DNA of 64,000 nucleotides from Bradyrhizobium sp. CB82 (GCF_029714405.1 NZ_CP121651.1:620001-684000); one strand, 5' to 3'. Numbered from the stretch's first letter, positions 26,260 to 35,363 are shown. The notes: a model not told the origin generated them from the sequence alone. Numbers and translations are program-made.

Positions 26260-26385
26260 ATGTTCAAGGGGGCCGCAGTCGCTTTACTGGTGCTGTTCGG
26301 TGCGGATCGTTTGCTGAACGGAAGTCAGGTCACGGACGGCGTCTCAACGATGCTGAGACAAATCGCGCGCGCATTCGGTATCTGA
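26260..26385 (+). CDS. Small membrane protein, 41 residues
   Basis: MFKGAAVALLVLFGADRLLN, then a polar half ending RQIARAFGI. It has one short hydrophobic helix and a GGAGAGG ribosome-binding site 9 bp upstream. I believe close relatives are common in Bradyrhizobium, but no function is known to me. Confidence 0.5.
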   Translation: MFKGAAVALLVLFGADRLLNGSQVTDGVSTMLRQIARAFGI

Positions 26386-26653
26386 AGGTCATCACCGGAG
26401 ATACCAGCGACCGAGCCGTTTCGTCTCACGGCGCGCTGCGTCTCACCGAGTCCGAGTCTCGAATTGAAAACGCTGGTGCTTGGTCCCAAGCGCCTGAAAG
26501 TGCTAGAATATCGCTGCGTTAACGGGTCTTGGTCAGATCGCGAATCGGTGGAGGCCATCGTGAAGATTGAGCGAGCACTGGCAATCGCAGCTCGAGCACG
26601 GGTCAGGCGGAACATTTTCATCCGCGCCCGCGCGACACAGCAGAATTAGGCTA
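26386..26653. other. No reliable gene
   Basis: A TTG-started frame (26464-26649, about 61 codons, MKTLVLGPKRLKVLEYRCVN at its start) has mildly protein-like composition but no ribosome-binding site or family. I see nothing else here. Confidence 0.3.
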
Positions 26654-26839
26654 ATGACCCGATTGATACCCAAGCTAGCGCCGGACGACATCATTGAGTG
26701 GCCGCATGGCGAGCGCACAAAGGTCGTATGGATTTCGGAAGACGGCGAGCGCTTTCGCGTCGAGGGCCTACCGTCGTTGCTGCGGGCGGCAGACAGCTTT
26801 CGGGTAATCAGGAGAGGACGAATAGCCGTTCCGGATTGA
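26654..26839 (+). CDS. Small hypothetical protein, 61 residues
   Basis: Starts MTRLIPKLAPDDIIEWPHGE and continues TKVVWISEDGERFRVEG, a pattern of alternating beta-strand-like residues with plausible codon use. Function unknown and family not recognised. Confidence 0.45.
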   Translation: MTRLIPKLAPDDIIEWPHGERTKVVWISEDGERFRVEGLPSLLRAADSFRVIRRGRIAVPD

Positions 26840-26878
26840 GCGCGTTTAGGACGCTCTCGCCGGTAGCGCCAGTCCGAG

Positions 26879-27124
26879 GTGACATTGATAGTGACAATTG
26901 CGGATGGACGACTGCGCGCAAGCTGGTCGAACTCGCCGCCAGCATCGAGGCCGTGCAGGATAGGCGCATTTCACATCGAGAAGATCAACGCCCCGTTCCT
27001 CTACGCGCTCAAAGCCAGCGGGGCCGAGTTTGGCGCAGGGATCAAGCACGCGGTCGAAAAAGGCTGGTTGGGGCTGCACGAGAGCGGCACGTATGTCCGG
27101 CTCCTGAACGACGGCGCGTCTTAA
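26879..27124 (+). pseudogene. Small hypothetical gene with two frameshifts
   Basis: Protein-like sequence runs MTLIVTIADGR, switches frame to ARKLVELAASIEAVQDRRIS, then returns to HIEKINAPFLYALKASGAEF and GIKHAVEKGWLGLHESGTYV. The C-terminal half resembles a winged-helix-like small protein. Two compensating indels within 120 bp indicate recent decay. Function unknown. Confidence 0.4.
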
Positions 27125-27271
27125 CCTTGTATGGGGCTTTCCCTGTCAAGGGTAAACTTCCCCACACGCTGCTCTCTATCCACTTGTCGAGTCGCTCCGG
27201 TTGGGTGTCAGCGAGGCGCTTCCTTGCATTCTCGGCATGAAGGGCCACCCTTTGCTTGGCCACGCTGAGCG

Positions 27272-27322
27272 GTCAATCCCTGCAGACCGCAATTGGCGCG
27301 CCTTTTGGCGCGCGGGATTGAC
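27272..27322. repeat. Two-tier hairpin
   Basis: The outer arms GTCAATCCC and GGGATTGAC (9 bp, perfect) enclose an inner stem GCGCGCC-TTTT-GGCGCGC. It lies between relics and just upstream of the IS110 fragment. It could be a terminator or a mobile-element end. Confidence 0.4.
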
Positions 27323-27436
27323 GGCGAAAGCGCGTGCCGAGCGATAATGCGCCATGCCAAGAATGGCCTGGCGGCGAAGTTCACGATGTTCATCTTCACA
27401 TGCCGTTTGGCCGTCGTCTCACCCGTGAGCATGACG

Positions 27437-27635
27437 TCACGTGTCATTGCGGTACATCGACGCGCAAGGACAGATCGCCTCGATACGGAACTGCTGCTGC
27501 GCGCCTTACTTGGAAGGCTCCGCGGCGAGAAGCGTCACTGCAGCATGGTCGCGATCCCAATGATCGAAGAGGAGGATGCCAAACGGCCGAACCGGGAGCG
27601 AGACAGCCTTCTTTGGCAACAAAATAGGTGGGTTA
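27437..27635 (+). mobile_element. IS110-family transposase fragment
   Basis: About 65 codons: RRARTDRLDTELLLRALLGR, then LRGEKRHCSMV and EEEDAKRPNRERDSL. These match the DEDD catalytic region (K/R-TD-D-E) and following segment of IS110 transposases, and align by eye with the copy at 50803-51891 (RRAKTDRIDGELLIRTLMAY). Both ends are missing, so it is an inert remnant. Confidence 0.55.
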
Positions 27636-27659
27636 CGCCTCGCTACCTACGCGTTCTCT

Positions 27660-29396
27660 TCAGTACCCGGCAGCTAGCCCCGAATTGCGGCGGGGATCGT
27701 TCGCGCCGTAGTAGCGGTTGTTGCCGACCTGCTTGCCGTTGAGTGACGGCGCACCGATGATGATGACCGCGAGATGGTTGGCCGGTTGCGGCGGGCCGAA
27801 CTTGTGGCCCATGCTTTCCAGGATCTTTTGCGTATCCGGCGACAGGGCGTAGTTCTCGACGTTGGTCAGGTCCGGCAGCCATTGCTGGTGGATACGCGGC
27901 ATGTCGACGGCTTCCTGCGCGTTCATGTCGTAGTCGATGGCGTTGATCATGGTCTGCAAGACAGCCGTGATGATGCGGCTGCCGCCGGGCGTGCCCACCA
28001 CCATGACCGTCTTGCCGTCCTTGGTGACGATGGTCGGGCTCATCGAGGACAGCGGCCGCTTGCCGGGAGCGATGGCGTTGGCCTCGCCCTGCACCAGGCC
28101 GTAGAGGTTCGGCACGCCAACCTTGGCGGTGAAGTCGTCCATTTCATCGTTGAGTAGGACGCCGGTCTTGCCTGCCGTCACCTTGGCGCCAAACCAGTCG
28201 TTTAGCGTGTACGTCACGGATACCGCGTTGCCGTCCTTGTCCGCGATTGAATAGTGCGTGGTGTTGCTGCCCTCATGCGGCGCGACGCCGGGCTTGATGT
28301 CCTTGGACACGCCGGCCTTGTTCGGGTCGATCGCAGCACGGATCCTGGCCGCGTAAGCCTTGTCGAGCAGGCGGTCGAGCGGGTTCTTCACGAAGTCCGG
28401 GTCGCCCAGGTAGCTGTTGCGGTCCACATAAGCGTGGCGCATGGCTTCGATCTGGACGTGCACAGCCTGCGCGGAGTGATAGCCCATCTCCTTCAGCGGA
28501 TAGCCCTCCAGGATATCCAGGATTTCGCAGATGATGACGCCGCCCGAGCTCGGCGGCGGCGCGGAGATCACATGGTAGCCGCGATAGTCGCATTCGACGG
28601 GTGCGAGCTCACGCGTCTTGTAGCCGTCGAGGTCTTCCTGCGTGATCAGGCCTTTGCCGGCCTGGCTCGACGCCACGATGGCGCTGCCGACCCAGCCCTT
28701 GTAGAAGCCGTCGGTGCCTTTGCTGCTGATCTCGCGTAGGGTTTTGGCCAGCTCGGATTGCACCAGCTTATCACCCACGTCGAACGGCTGGCCGTTGTTG
28801 AGGAAGATGGCGTTCGATGCCGGATCGTCCTTGAAATCGTCGGTCGCCGTGCGCAGCAGGTCGATGTCGCCCTGGTCGAGCGCAAATCCCTGCTCGGCGA
28901 GCTGGATAGCAGGGGCGATCAAGTCGGCGCGCTTCATGGTGCCGTACTTTTCGCGCGCATATTCCATGCCGGACACCGAGCCTGGCACGCCCACGGCGAG
29001 GTGCCCCTTGGTCGACGCGCCCTTGATGACGTTGCCGTCCTTGTCGAGATACATGTTGGCAGTCGCGCCCTTGGGCGCCGTTTCGCGGAAATCGAGGAAC
29101 GTCTTGCGGCCGTCGGCGAGTTGGATCGTCATGAAACCGCCGCCGCCCAAATTGCCGGCCGCAGGATAGACCACCGCCAATGCGTAACCGACGGCCACTG
29201 CCGCATCGACGGCATTGCCGCCGCGCTTGAGCACATCCACGCCTGCCTGCGTCGCGAGATGCTGCGCGGAAACCACCATGCCGTTCTCTGTGGCAACCGG
29301 CGCAACCGACGCCGCCCGCGCTGGGCCGAACGTGATGAAGCTGATCGACACGATCGCGGTGACCATCCACCGCACGCCTGTTCCTGGATTTTGCAA
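27660..29396 (-). CDS. ggt: Gamma-glutamyltranspeptidase
   Basis: A 578-residue secreted Ntn-hydrolase that cleaves glutathione and other gamma-glutamyl compounds. TTG 29396 is chosen because GAGGAG precedes it and gives a signal peptide (VTAIVSISFITFGPARAA). The large subunit has GGNAVDAAVAVGYALAVVYP and GGGGFMTI. Autocleavage occurs before the catalytic Thr in GSNTTHYSIADKDGNAVSVT, and PLSSMSPTIV is the small-subunit oxyanion loop. Length is normal. Its neighbours are relics, so the gene stands alone. Confidence 0.92.
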   Translation of the reverse strand: MQNPGTGVRWMVTAIVSISFITFGPARAASVAPVATENGMVVSAQHLATQAGVDVLKRGGNAVDAAVAVGYALAVVYPAAGNLGGGGFMTIQLADGRKTFLDFRETAPKGATANMYLDKDGNVIKGASTKGHLAVGVPGSVSGMEYAREKYGTMKRADLIAPAIQLAEQGFALDQGDIDLLRTATDDFKDDPASNAIFLNNGQPFDVGDKLVQSELAKTLREISSKGTDGFYKGWVGSAIVASSQAGKGLITQEDLDGYKTRELAPVECDYRGYHVISAPPPSSGGVIICEILDILEGYPLKEMGYHSAQAVHVQIEAMRHAYVDRNSYLGDPDFVKNPLDRLLDKAYAARIRAAIDPNKAGVSKDIKPGVAPHEGSNTTHYSIADKDGNAVSVTYTLNDWFGAKVTAGKTGVLLNDEMDDFTAKVGVPNLYGLVQGEANAIAPGKRPLSSMSPTIVTKDGKTVMVVGTPGGSRIITAVLQTMINAIDYDMNAQEAVDMPRIHQQWLPDLTNVENYALSPDTQKILESMGHKFGPPQPANHLAVIIIGAPSLNGKQVGNNRYYGANDPRRNSGLAAGY

Positions 29397-29807
29397 GGGG
29401 CACTCCTCGGGATGGCCGGTGATCCCGGCGCATATCGTTGTGAAGGCGCGCACCCTAGCAGGTTGTGCCGTCGAGACCGAGTAAGAATTACTCGTTAGCG
29501 GCGTCAGGCCGGTGCGGGCCGGCCGATTGCGAGGGAAACCGTAAAGGGACGTTTGGCTGCTACCGCCTCCCCCCTGCAGTGAAATTACAGCAAGCGTCAC
29601 ATATGATATGATGGCTGCAGCTGATGATTTGCATCTAGAGGGCACTCTCAATCGCCAATCGCGTGCTGCCACTGCTTACGGTGCATGCGCAAGCCGCTGC
29701 GATCAGCGGACTAGGGGCGATGGAATACTCCTCCCTTTGAAAGTCCGCGACTTTGGCCGGATACTGGATCAAGGTCCTTGGCTATCAGCAATCCGAGGAG
29801 GGCGATC
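29397..29807. other. No gene recognised
   Basis: Upstream region of the transpeptidase. Nothing protein-like or repetitive was seen; its promoter must lie here on the minus strand. Confidence 0.4.
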
Positions 29808-30027
29808 ATGGCGATCCAGATCGTGATGGACCACACCGGCGACAGCCGTCATCCTTTCAACTCCGACGACGCGCAAGAACTGGCGAAGGCGGAGCAGCGG
29901 TTCTACGAGCTGACGAATATCGGTTTCACCGTAGCGGTCCGGATTGGTCCAGGTCAGGTCTCGCAGGTCCGATCGTTCGCCCGAACGCGGAAGAAACCGT
30001 CTTCTTCCCAGGCTGGTCGGCGGCTAA
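29808..30027 (+). pseudogene. Small conserved gene broken by two single-base losses
   Basis: GAGGAGG precedes ATG 29808. The sequence reads MAIQIVMDHTGDSRHPFNSD through ELTNIGFTVAVRIGPGQVSQ to RSF, shifts to PNAEETVFFP, then shifts to RLVGG and a stop at 30025. Rejoined, this is a complete protein of about 73 residues. I recall near relatives in rhizobia of unknown function. Two deletions 30 bp apart truncate or garble it. Confidence 0.5.
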
Positions 30028-30201
30028 GTCGCCATTCCTGCCATGTTCGGCTTTCGATCGATGCCGCAGCGGCCGATCGCCGTCGGGGTTCACGGTGACA
30101 TTGCGACTGCTTTCGCGGTCGTTTCCGGTGAAGTCGGCTAAGACAGGTCGTATCTGACCATGGAGGTCAGCGACGGCGTGCAGCCAGTGCTGCAACTGCA
30201 C

Positions 30202-32145
30202 TCAGGTCAGGTCTTTCGGCATGGTGATGCCGAAGCGGAGAATCTGGCGGTGAATGGTCGAGCGATCGACGCCGCGTTCGCGTGCTACCCGCGAGACGTT
30301 CCAGCGATTGTTGCGCAACGCTGTCAGTAACTCGTCGGCTTGCTGTGACGTTGCCACTCCCCCACGTGCCGGTTTTCCGGATATCTCCACACGCAGAGGA
30401 TGAGCGATCCGGTCCGGCAGATCGGCAAGATCGATTGTGCCGTCGGTCGACAGCGCGCAGCCATGATCGAGCGCGTTGACCAGCTCTCGGATGTTGCCGG
30501 GCCATTGGTACTTGAGCAGCGCGCCGCGCGCGCTTGCCGTCAGCGCATAGTTGGCCTTGTGCTCCGTCGAAAGTCGATGCAGGGATTGATCGATCAGCCA
30601 CTCGATATCGGTCCGCTGACGCAGCGGAGGCAACGCAAACACCGCGCCGTTGAGGCGGAAATAGAGATCCTCGCGGAACTGCCCGGTCTTCACCAGCGCG
30701 ACGAGGTCGCGATGGGTGGCTGCGATGACGCGGACATTGAGCGGGACCGGCCGGGTGCGGCCGACCGGTGTCACCTCGCGTTCGGCGAGCACACGCAACA
30801 GGCGCGTCTGCGACGAAATCGGCATGTCGCCGATCTCGTCAAGGAACAGGGTGCCGCCGTCGGCTTCGAGCAAGAGACCTTTCTTGCCCTTGGCCGCCGC
30901 GCCGGTGAAGGCACCCGCCTCGTGGCCAAACAGCTCGCTCTCGATCAGGCTTTCCGGCAGCGCGGCACAGTTGACCGCAACGAAAGGTTTGCCTGCCCGC
31001 GCACTGACCGAATGCAGCGCCTTCGTCAGGTGCTCCTTGCCAGTGCCGGTTTCGCCGGTGATGAGCAGGCCCATCTGGGTATTGATGAGCTTGGCCGCGT
31101 GCGTCACCACCTGATGCATGGTGGGATCACCTCGGAACAGGCTGCGCAACGGCGCCGGAAGCGCCGACTCGCTGCGGGACGAGGCCGGTGCGGCCAGCTT
31201 GTTCGGGGGCGGCAAGGTTTGCGCGAACAGTGTCGCGCCGCTGTTGGCAAGCCGCAGCGCGCGTTGGCCGGTGGGCCGCGAATGGGCGAAGCGCGGCAGA
31301 TCGTCGATCGTGCACTCGAAGATGTCGGACACGCTGAAGCCGTCGGCTCGCAGGCGAAGGTCCGGACGCTTCCTCAGTTCGCGGGCGAGTAGCTGCCTCG
31401 CGCGATTGTTGAAGCCGATGATGCGGCCGCTGCTATCGACGGCCATCACATAATCCGGATCGACGTCGGCGAATTCAGCGGAGCCGGACAGCTTGATGAT
31501 CCATTCCTGCCGGAAACGATTCAGCAGGTTCGCGTTCTCGATCTTGTGGGCGAACGACTTGACCAGTTGCAGTGCCAGGAACTGGCTGGCCTTCGGTTCC
31601 GGCGAGCGCAGCGCGGAGATATCCAGCACCGCAGCGAGCTTGCCGCTGGGGTCGAAGACCGGCGCAGCCGTGCAGGTCAGCGGAATGTGGGTGGCGTCGA
31701 AATGGTCCGACTGATGCACCGTCAGGGCTTCTTCGGTCGCGATGCATGTGCCGACTGCGCACGTGCCGGCATGCGGCTCGTTCCAATCGGCACCGAGATA
31801 AAGGCCGGCCTTGCGAAGCGTGTTGTTGAACGTCGGGTCGCCGATGAAATCCACCGTGATGCCCCTGGCGTCGGTCAGCAACAGCACGTAGCCGAGTCCG
31901 GCGATCTGGCGATACAGCATCTCGACGCCGAAGCGAGCCGTGTGGAGGAATTCGTCCATCGCGTCGCGATGCTCGCGCAGCCGTCTGGAGGTGACGATAT
32001 GAGCATCGCGCAGGACCACCGGATCGAGCTTGTGTTCGGAGACGCATCGTACCCACGACTGATGGATGATCGCATCACGCGCGCTGCTCTGCCCGACCGC
32101 AACGCGAACCAGCTCGTCGATGTGCGCAGCCTGCTCCGTAATCAC
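30202..32145 (-). CDS. Sigma-54-dependent transcriptional activator, AcoR type
   Basis: A 647-residue enhancer-binding protein. Order: N-terminal GAF sensor (about 60-200), PAS-like segment (YVMAVDSSGRIIGFNNRARQ, about 225), AAA+ domain (Walker A GETGTGKE, sigma-54-contacting GAFTGA, Walker B LFLDEIGD, about 345-560) and a C-terminal Fis HTH (NNRWNVSRVARERGVDRSTI). It is divergent from the flavin monooxygenase, whose promoter region contains a -24/-12 element and TGTTGC/GCAACA palindromes. AcoR relatives sense small metabolites through GAF. GTG start after GGGAG. Confidence 0.92.
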   Translation of the reverse strand: MITEQAAHIDELVRVAVGQSSARDAIIHQSWVRCVSEHKLDPVVLRDAHIVTSRRLREHRDAMDEFLHTARFGVEMLYRQIAGLGYVLLLTDARGITVDFIGDPTFNNTLRKAGLYLGADWNEPHAGTCAVGTCIATEEALTVHQSDHFDATHIPLTCTAAPVFDPSGKLAAVLDISALRSPEPKASQFLALQLVKSFAHKIENANLLNRFRQEWIIKLSGSAEFADVDPDYVMAVDSSGRIIGFNNRARQLLARELRKRPDLRLRADGFSVSDIFECTIDDLPRFAHSRPTGQRALRLANSGATLFAQTLPPPNKLAAPASSRSESALPAPLRSLFRGDPTMHQVVTHAAKLINTQMGLLITGETGTGKEHLTKALHSVSARAGKPFVAVNCAALPESLIESELFGHEAGAFTGAAAKGKKGLLLEADGGTLFLDEIGDMPISSQTRLLRVLAEREVTPVGRTRPVPLNVRVIAATHRDLVALVKTGQFREDLYFRLNGAVFALPPLRQRTDIEWLIDQSLHRLSTEHKANYALTASARGALLKYQWPGNIRELVNALDHGCALSTDGTIDLADLPDRIAHPLRVEISGKPARGGVATSQQADELLTALRNNRWNVSRVARERGVDRSTIHRQILRFGITMPKDLT

Positions 32146-32218
32146 GGCAGATACTCCCGGATGTTTCCTCGCACGTTGTTGCGTTGAGTGTCACTCGGAT
32201 TGTGCCGCCGATCAAGTT

Positions 32219-32251
32219 TGTTGCGTGCAACACCTGTTGCACGGCGCAACA
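32219..32251. promoter_or_regulatory. Enhancer (UAS) palindromes for the sigma-54 activator
   Basis: Two perfect inverted repeats, TGTTGC-GT-GCAACA (32219-32232) and TGTTGC-ACGGC-GCAACA (32235-32251), about 70-100 bp upstream of the -24/-12 promoter. This is the usual enhancer position for an AcoR-type activator. An extra TGTTGC half-site lies near 32178. Confidence 0.55.
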
Positions 32252-32316
32252 GCCGTTGCGCCGTGGCGGCGTCATTAACACGAGGAAATAATAGGTAATT
32301 TCGAGATCGGGCGCCG

Positions 32317-32332
32317 TGGCACGAGGCTTGCT
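32317..32332 (+). promoter_or_regulatory. Sigma-54 (-24/-12) promoter
   Basis: TGGCACGAGGCTTGCT is an essentially consensus TGGCAC-N5-TTGC element on the plus strand. It points at the monooxygenase start 94 bp downstream, with the divergent gene encoding a GAFTGA-containing sigma-54 activator. Confidence 0.75.
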
Positions 32333-32425
32333 AACATTGGCGCGGAGGCAAAATTCGACCTCGACAACAACGCACCGGACCACGACGCGAGAGCGATCGA
32401 CGCCGGCACAAGGGAGAATGAAACC

Positions 32426-34234
32426 ATGCTCACGAAGGCTCCGGACGGAAGAGTCACCGCACTGCTCGACGAGTTCAATGCCGCATTGTCGTCCGGCGAC
32501 ATCGAACGTGCGCTGGCGCTGTTCCAGACCGATTGCTACTGGCGCGATCTCGTTACCTTCACCTGGAACATCAAAACCATGGAGGGTAAGGATCAGATCC
32601 GCGACATGCTGCAGGCGCGGCTTGCGGATACCAGGCCGTCAGGATTTCGCATCGCTGACGGCGAAACTGCGACCGAGGCCGATGGCATCGTCGATAGCTG
32701 GATCCAGTTCGAAACCGATGTCGCCCGCGGCTTTGGTCATGTGCGCATGAAGGATGGCCGCATCTGGACGCTGCTCACCACGATGGCCGAACTCAAGGGT
32801 CACGAGGAGAAATCGGGCTTCACTCGTCCGCTCGGCGCCAAGCACGGCCATGGCAAGGATCGCAAAAGCTGGCGCGAGGAACGCGATCAGGAGGTCGCCG
32901 AACTGGGTTATGCGAGGCAGCCCTATGTGCTGATCATCGGTGGCGGGCAGGGCGGCATCGCGCTCGGCGCGCGGCTGCGGCAGCTTGGCGTGCCCACCAT
33001 CATCATCGAGAAGAACGAACGGGCCGGCGATTCCTGGCGCAAACGCTACAAGTCGCTCTGCCTGCACGATCCGGTCTGGTACGATCACCTGCCTTACATC
33101 GATTTCCCGAAGAACTGGCCCGTCTTCGCGCCCAAGGACAAGATCGGCGACTGGCTGGAAATGTACACGAAGGTGATGGAGCTGAACTACTGGAGCTCTA
33201 CGGTCGCGAAGTCCGCCAAGTATGACGACAAGGCCAAGGAATGGACCGTCGTCGTCGAGCGCGACGGCAAGGAGACTACCCTCAAGCCGAAGCAGCTCGT
33301 GCTTGCCACCGGCATGTCCGGCAAAGCGAACTGGCCCAAGTACAAAGGACAGGACGTCTTCAAGGGGGAGCAGCAACACTCCTCGAACCATCCGGGACCG
33401 GAGAAATATCGCGGCAAGAAGGTGGTGGTGATCGGCTCCAACAACTCCGCTCACGACATCTGTGCCGCGCTGTGGGAAGGGGGCGCGGACGTCACGATGG
33501 TGCAGCGCTCGTCCACCCATATCGTGAAGTCCGATACGCTGATGGATATCGGCCTCGGCGCGCTTTACTCGGAGCAGGCGGTCCAGAGCGGCATGACCAC
33601 GCGCAAGGCCGATCTGATCTTCGCTTCGTTGCCCTACAAGATCATGCCTGAGTTCCAGATTCCGCTCTACCAACAGATGCGCGAGCGCGACAAGGGATTC
33701 TACGACGCGCTGGAGAAGGTCGGCTTCATGCATGACTGGGGCGACGACGGCTCCGGCCTGTTCATGAAGTACCTGCGCCGTGGCTCGGGCTACTACATCG
33801 ATGTCGGCGCCTGCGATCTCGTGATCGACGGCTCGATCAAGCTCAAGAGCGGCAAGGGTGCGGCGGTGCAGGAACTGACCGAAACCGGCGTCAGGTTCGT
33901 GGACGGTACCGAACTCCCCGCTGATCTCATCGTCTATGCCACCGGCTATGGCTCGATGAACGGTTGGGCGGCCGACCTGATCTCGCAGGAAGTCGCCGAC
34001 AAGGTCGGCAAGGTCTGGGGTCTTGGATCCGATACCAACAAGGATCCCGGGCCGTGGGAGGGTGAGCAGCGCAACATGTGGAAGCCGACCCAGCAGCAAG
34101 CGCTTTGGTTCCACGGCGGCAATCTGCATCAGTCGCGGCATTACTCCCAATATCTGGCGTTGCAGCTGAAGGCGCGGATGGAAGGCATCCCGACTCCGGT
34201 TTACGGCCTGCAGAAAGTTCATCACCTCGGTTGA
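32426..34234 (+). CDS. NTF2-like domain fused to class B flavin monooxygenase
   Basis: A 602-residue two-domain protein. Residues 1-140 are an NTF2/SnoaL-like fold (LLDEFNAALSSGDIERALAL, CYWRDLVTFTWNIKTMEG). Residues 165-600 are an FMO/YUC-like enzyme with FAD Rossmann LIIGGGQGGIALGARLRQLG, NADPH Rossmann VVVIGSNNSAHDICAALW and the LIVYATGYG motif. The NADPH site has SNNS where GSGNS-like residues are usual. The substrate is unknown; such enzymes oxidise heteroatoms or alpha-keto acids, or perform Baeyer-Villiger chemistry. Expression is predicted to be sigma-54 driven. GGGAG precedes the ATG. Confidence 0.9.
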   Translation: MLTKAPDGRVTALLDEFNAALSSGDIERALALFQTDCYWRDLVTFTWNIKTMEGKDQIRDMLQARLADTRPSGFRIADGETATEADGIVDSWIQFETDVARGFGHVRMKDGRIWTLLTTMAELKGHEEKSGFTRPLGAKHGHGKDRKSWREERDQEVAELGYARQPYVLIIGGGQGGIALGARLRQLGVPTIIIEKNERAGDSWRKRYKSLCLHDPVWYDHLPYIDFPKNWPVFAPKDKIGDWLEMYTKVMELNYWSSTVAKSAKYDDKAKEWTVVVERDGKETTLKPKQLVLATGMSGKANWPKYKGQDVFKGEQQHSSNHPGPEKYRGKKVVVIGSNNSAHDICAALWEGGADVTMVQRSSTHIVKSDTLMDIGLGALYSEQAVQSGMTTRKADLIFASLPYKIMPEFQIPLYQQMRERDKGFYDALEKVGFMHDWGDDGSGLFMKYLRRGSGYYIDVGACDLVIDGSIKLKSGKGAAVQELTETGVRFVDGTELPADLIVYATGYGSMNGWAADLISQEVADKVGKVWGLGSDTNKDPGPWEGEQRNMWKPTQQQALWFHGGNLHQSRHYSQYLALQLKARMEGIPTPVYGLQKVHHLG

Positions 34235-34257
34235 TTGACCGAGCGAGGTCGAGGTGG

Positions 34258-34286
34258 CGGGCGGATCGTAGCGCGATCCGCCCGCT
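34258..34286 (+). terminator. Hairpin after the flavin monooxygenase
   Basis: GCGGGCGGATCG-TAGCG-CGATCCGCCCGC, a perfect 12-bp stem with a 5-base loop, 24 bp past the stop codon. There is no U-tract, but stability and position fit transcript termination. Confidence 0.6.
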
Positions 34287-34470
34287 GCAGGCGGTCAACT
34301 TCGCCGCTTCGCTCTCGGTTGGATATTGTGTTGCGATTTCGATAGCATAGGAGTTCGCTGTTTTGTTCTGAACGGCGCGCCACTCTACGCCAGCGCATGC
34401 GGGAACCACTTTCGACCCCTTTCTCGCCCGGTCCTACTCGCCAATGCGCTCTGTGGGCGAAGTCGATAGG

Positions 34471-35277
34471 TCAGACCGCACCGTAAAAGTGCCGATATTG
34501 CCAGGCGGCTTCCTTCTGCAATTGGGCTTCAGACCACGACTAGTCCGTGAAGCGCATGACGGACCTAGGCGAGAGATCGACACGCGGCCTGCCATCGACA
34601 ATCCAAGTTGCAATAGCCTCGCCGACCGTCGGCGAGATTGAAAGGCCGGCAACGTTGCAGCCGCTCGCGAAGTAGAAACCTTCAGCCCCCGGGGCAGGAC
34701 CGAGAACGTGGTGGCCGTCCGCGGTCATCGTCGGTATGCCGCCACGAAACTCTCGCACCTGAGCCGTTTGCAGGATCGGAAGTTGATCCTTGACCTCCAC
34801 AGCGGCCGAACGAAGAACCTCGATGTCGAGTAGCATGTCCTTGATATCGAAACTGCCCCTAGCGATTTCATCTCGAAAAATCGTGGCGTCTCCTCGTAGA
34901 CACCCCAAAGGAAACCGCCCTGGCAGGGGCGCGTATACACGGCGGCATCCATAATGCGAACCATCGGTAGGTCAGCACGCGCGCCATCCAAGAACTCCGT
35001 GACAATCAGTTGCTGCCGGGTAGGCACCAACGGCACGGAAATCCCACTTACCTCCGCGACCTGTCGCGTCCAGGCACCAGCTGCATCAACCACGATCGGG
35101 CCTTCAATGACGCCTCTCGTGGTGGTTACGCCAGTCACCTTGTTGGCAGTGATGTTTACGGTGAGCACGTCCGTCTTCGGCAGAACGGTTGCGCCTTGAG
35201 CCGCCGCTGCTCTGGCGAATCCGATCGCAACCATGTTTCTGAGAATATCCAGCCGCTTCAGGTGGATAGCGTAGCCT
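34471..35277 (-). pseudogene. DadA/glycine-oxidase-like FAD amine oxidase, broken
   Basis: Coherent oxidase sequence is spread over three frames: GYAIHLKRLDILRN and QGATVLPKTDVLTVN, then VDAAGAWTRQVAEVSGISVP and GGFLWGVYEETP; after a slip in the A5 run at 34876-34880, REFRGGIPTMTADGHHVLGP and FASGCNVAGLSISPTVGEAI; and finally QLQKEAAWQYRHFYGAV with the true stop at 34471. The N-terminal FAD-binding domain is missing: homology ends abruptly at 35277, right where tRNA-like sequence begins. It is clearly non-functional. Confidence 0.8.
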
Positions 35278-35318
35278 AGCGTGCCCTATCGCATTTTTCG
35301 GATGGGCACGTTATCTTG

Positions 35319-35363
35319 CTCCGAAGGCAAAGGTCACACGTTCGAATCGTGTCGGGCGCGCCA
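35319..35363 (+). tRNA. tRNA-Arg(CCG) 3' remnant, probable attachment or recombination site
   Basis: From 35319: anticodon-loop-like CTCCGAA (anticodon CCG), GGCAA, variable AGGTC, T-arm ACACG-TTCGAAT-CGTGT, acceptor strand CGGGCGC, G discriminator, CCA. The matching 5' acceptor strand GCGCCCG is absent; the sequence to the left (35280-35318) only loosely recalls a D-arm and cannot fold properly. It is therefore a 3' fragment, not a working tRNA. Such fragments are typically left where an integrase used a tRNA gene. Confidence 0.6.

Noticed and set aside
27660..29672. A 670-residue start for the gamma-glutamyltranspeptidase
   Set aside because: The extra 92 residues are unlike protein. The TTG at 29396 has GAGGAG and yields a proper signal peptide and the family's normal length.
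32639..34225. A 528-codon minus-strand open frame
   Set aside because: Antisense of the NTF2-flavin monooxygenase. It is rich in Asp/His/Arg without any domain, and has no ribosome-binding site.
35279..35363. A complete tRNA-Arg gene
   Set aside because: Only the part from the anticodon loop to CCA is well formed. The 5' acceptor strand GCGCCCG is missing and the D-arm region cannot pair.
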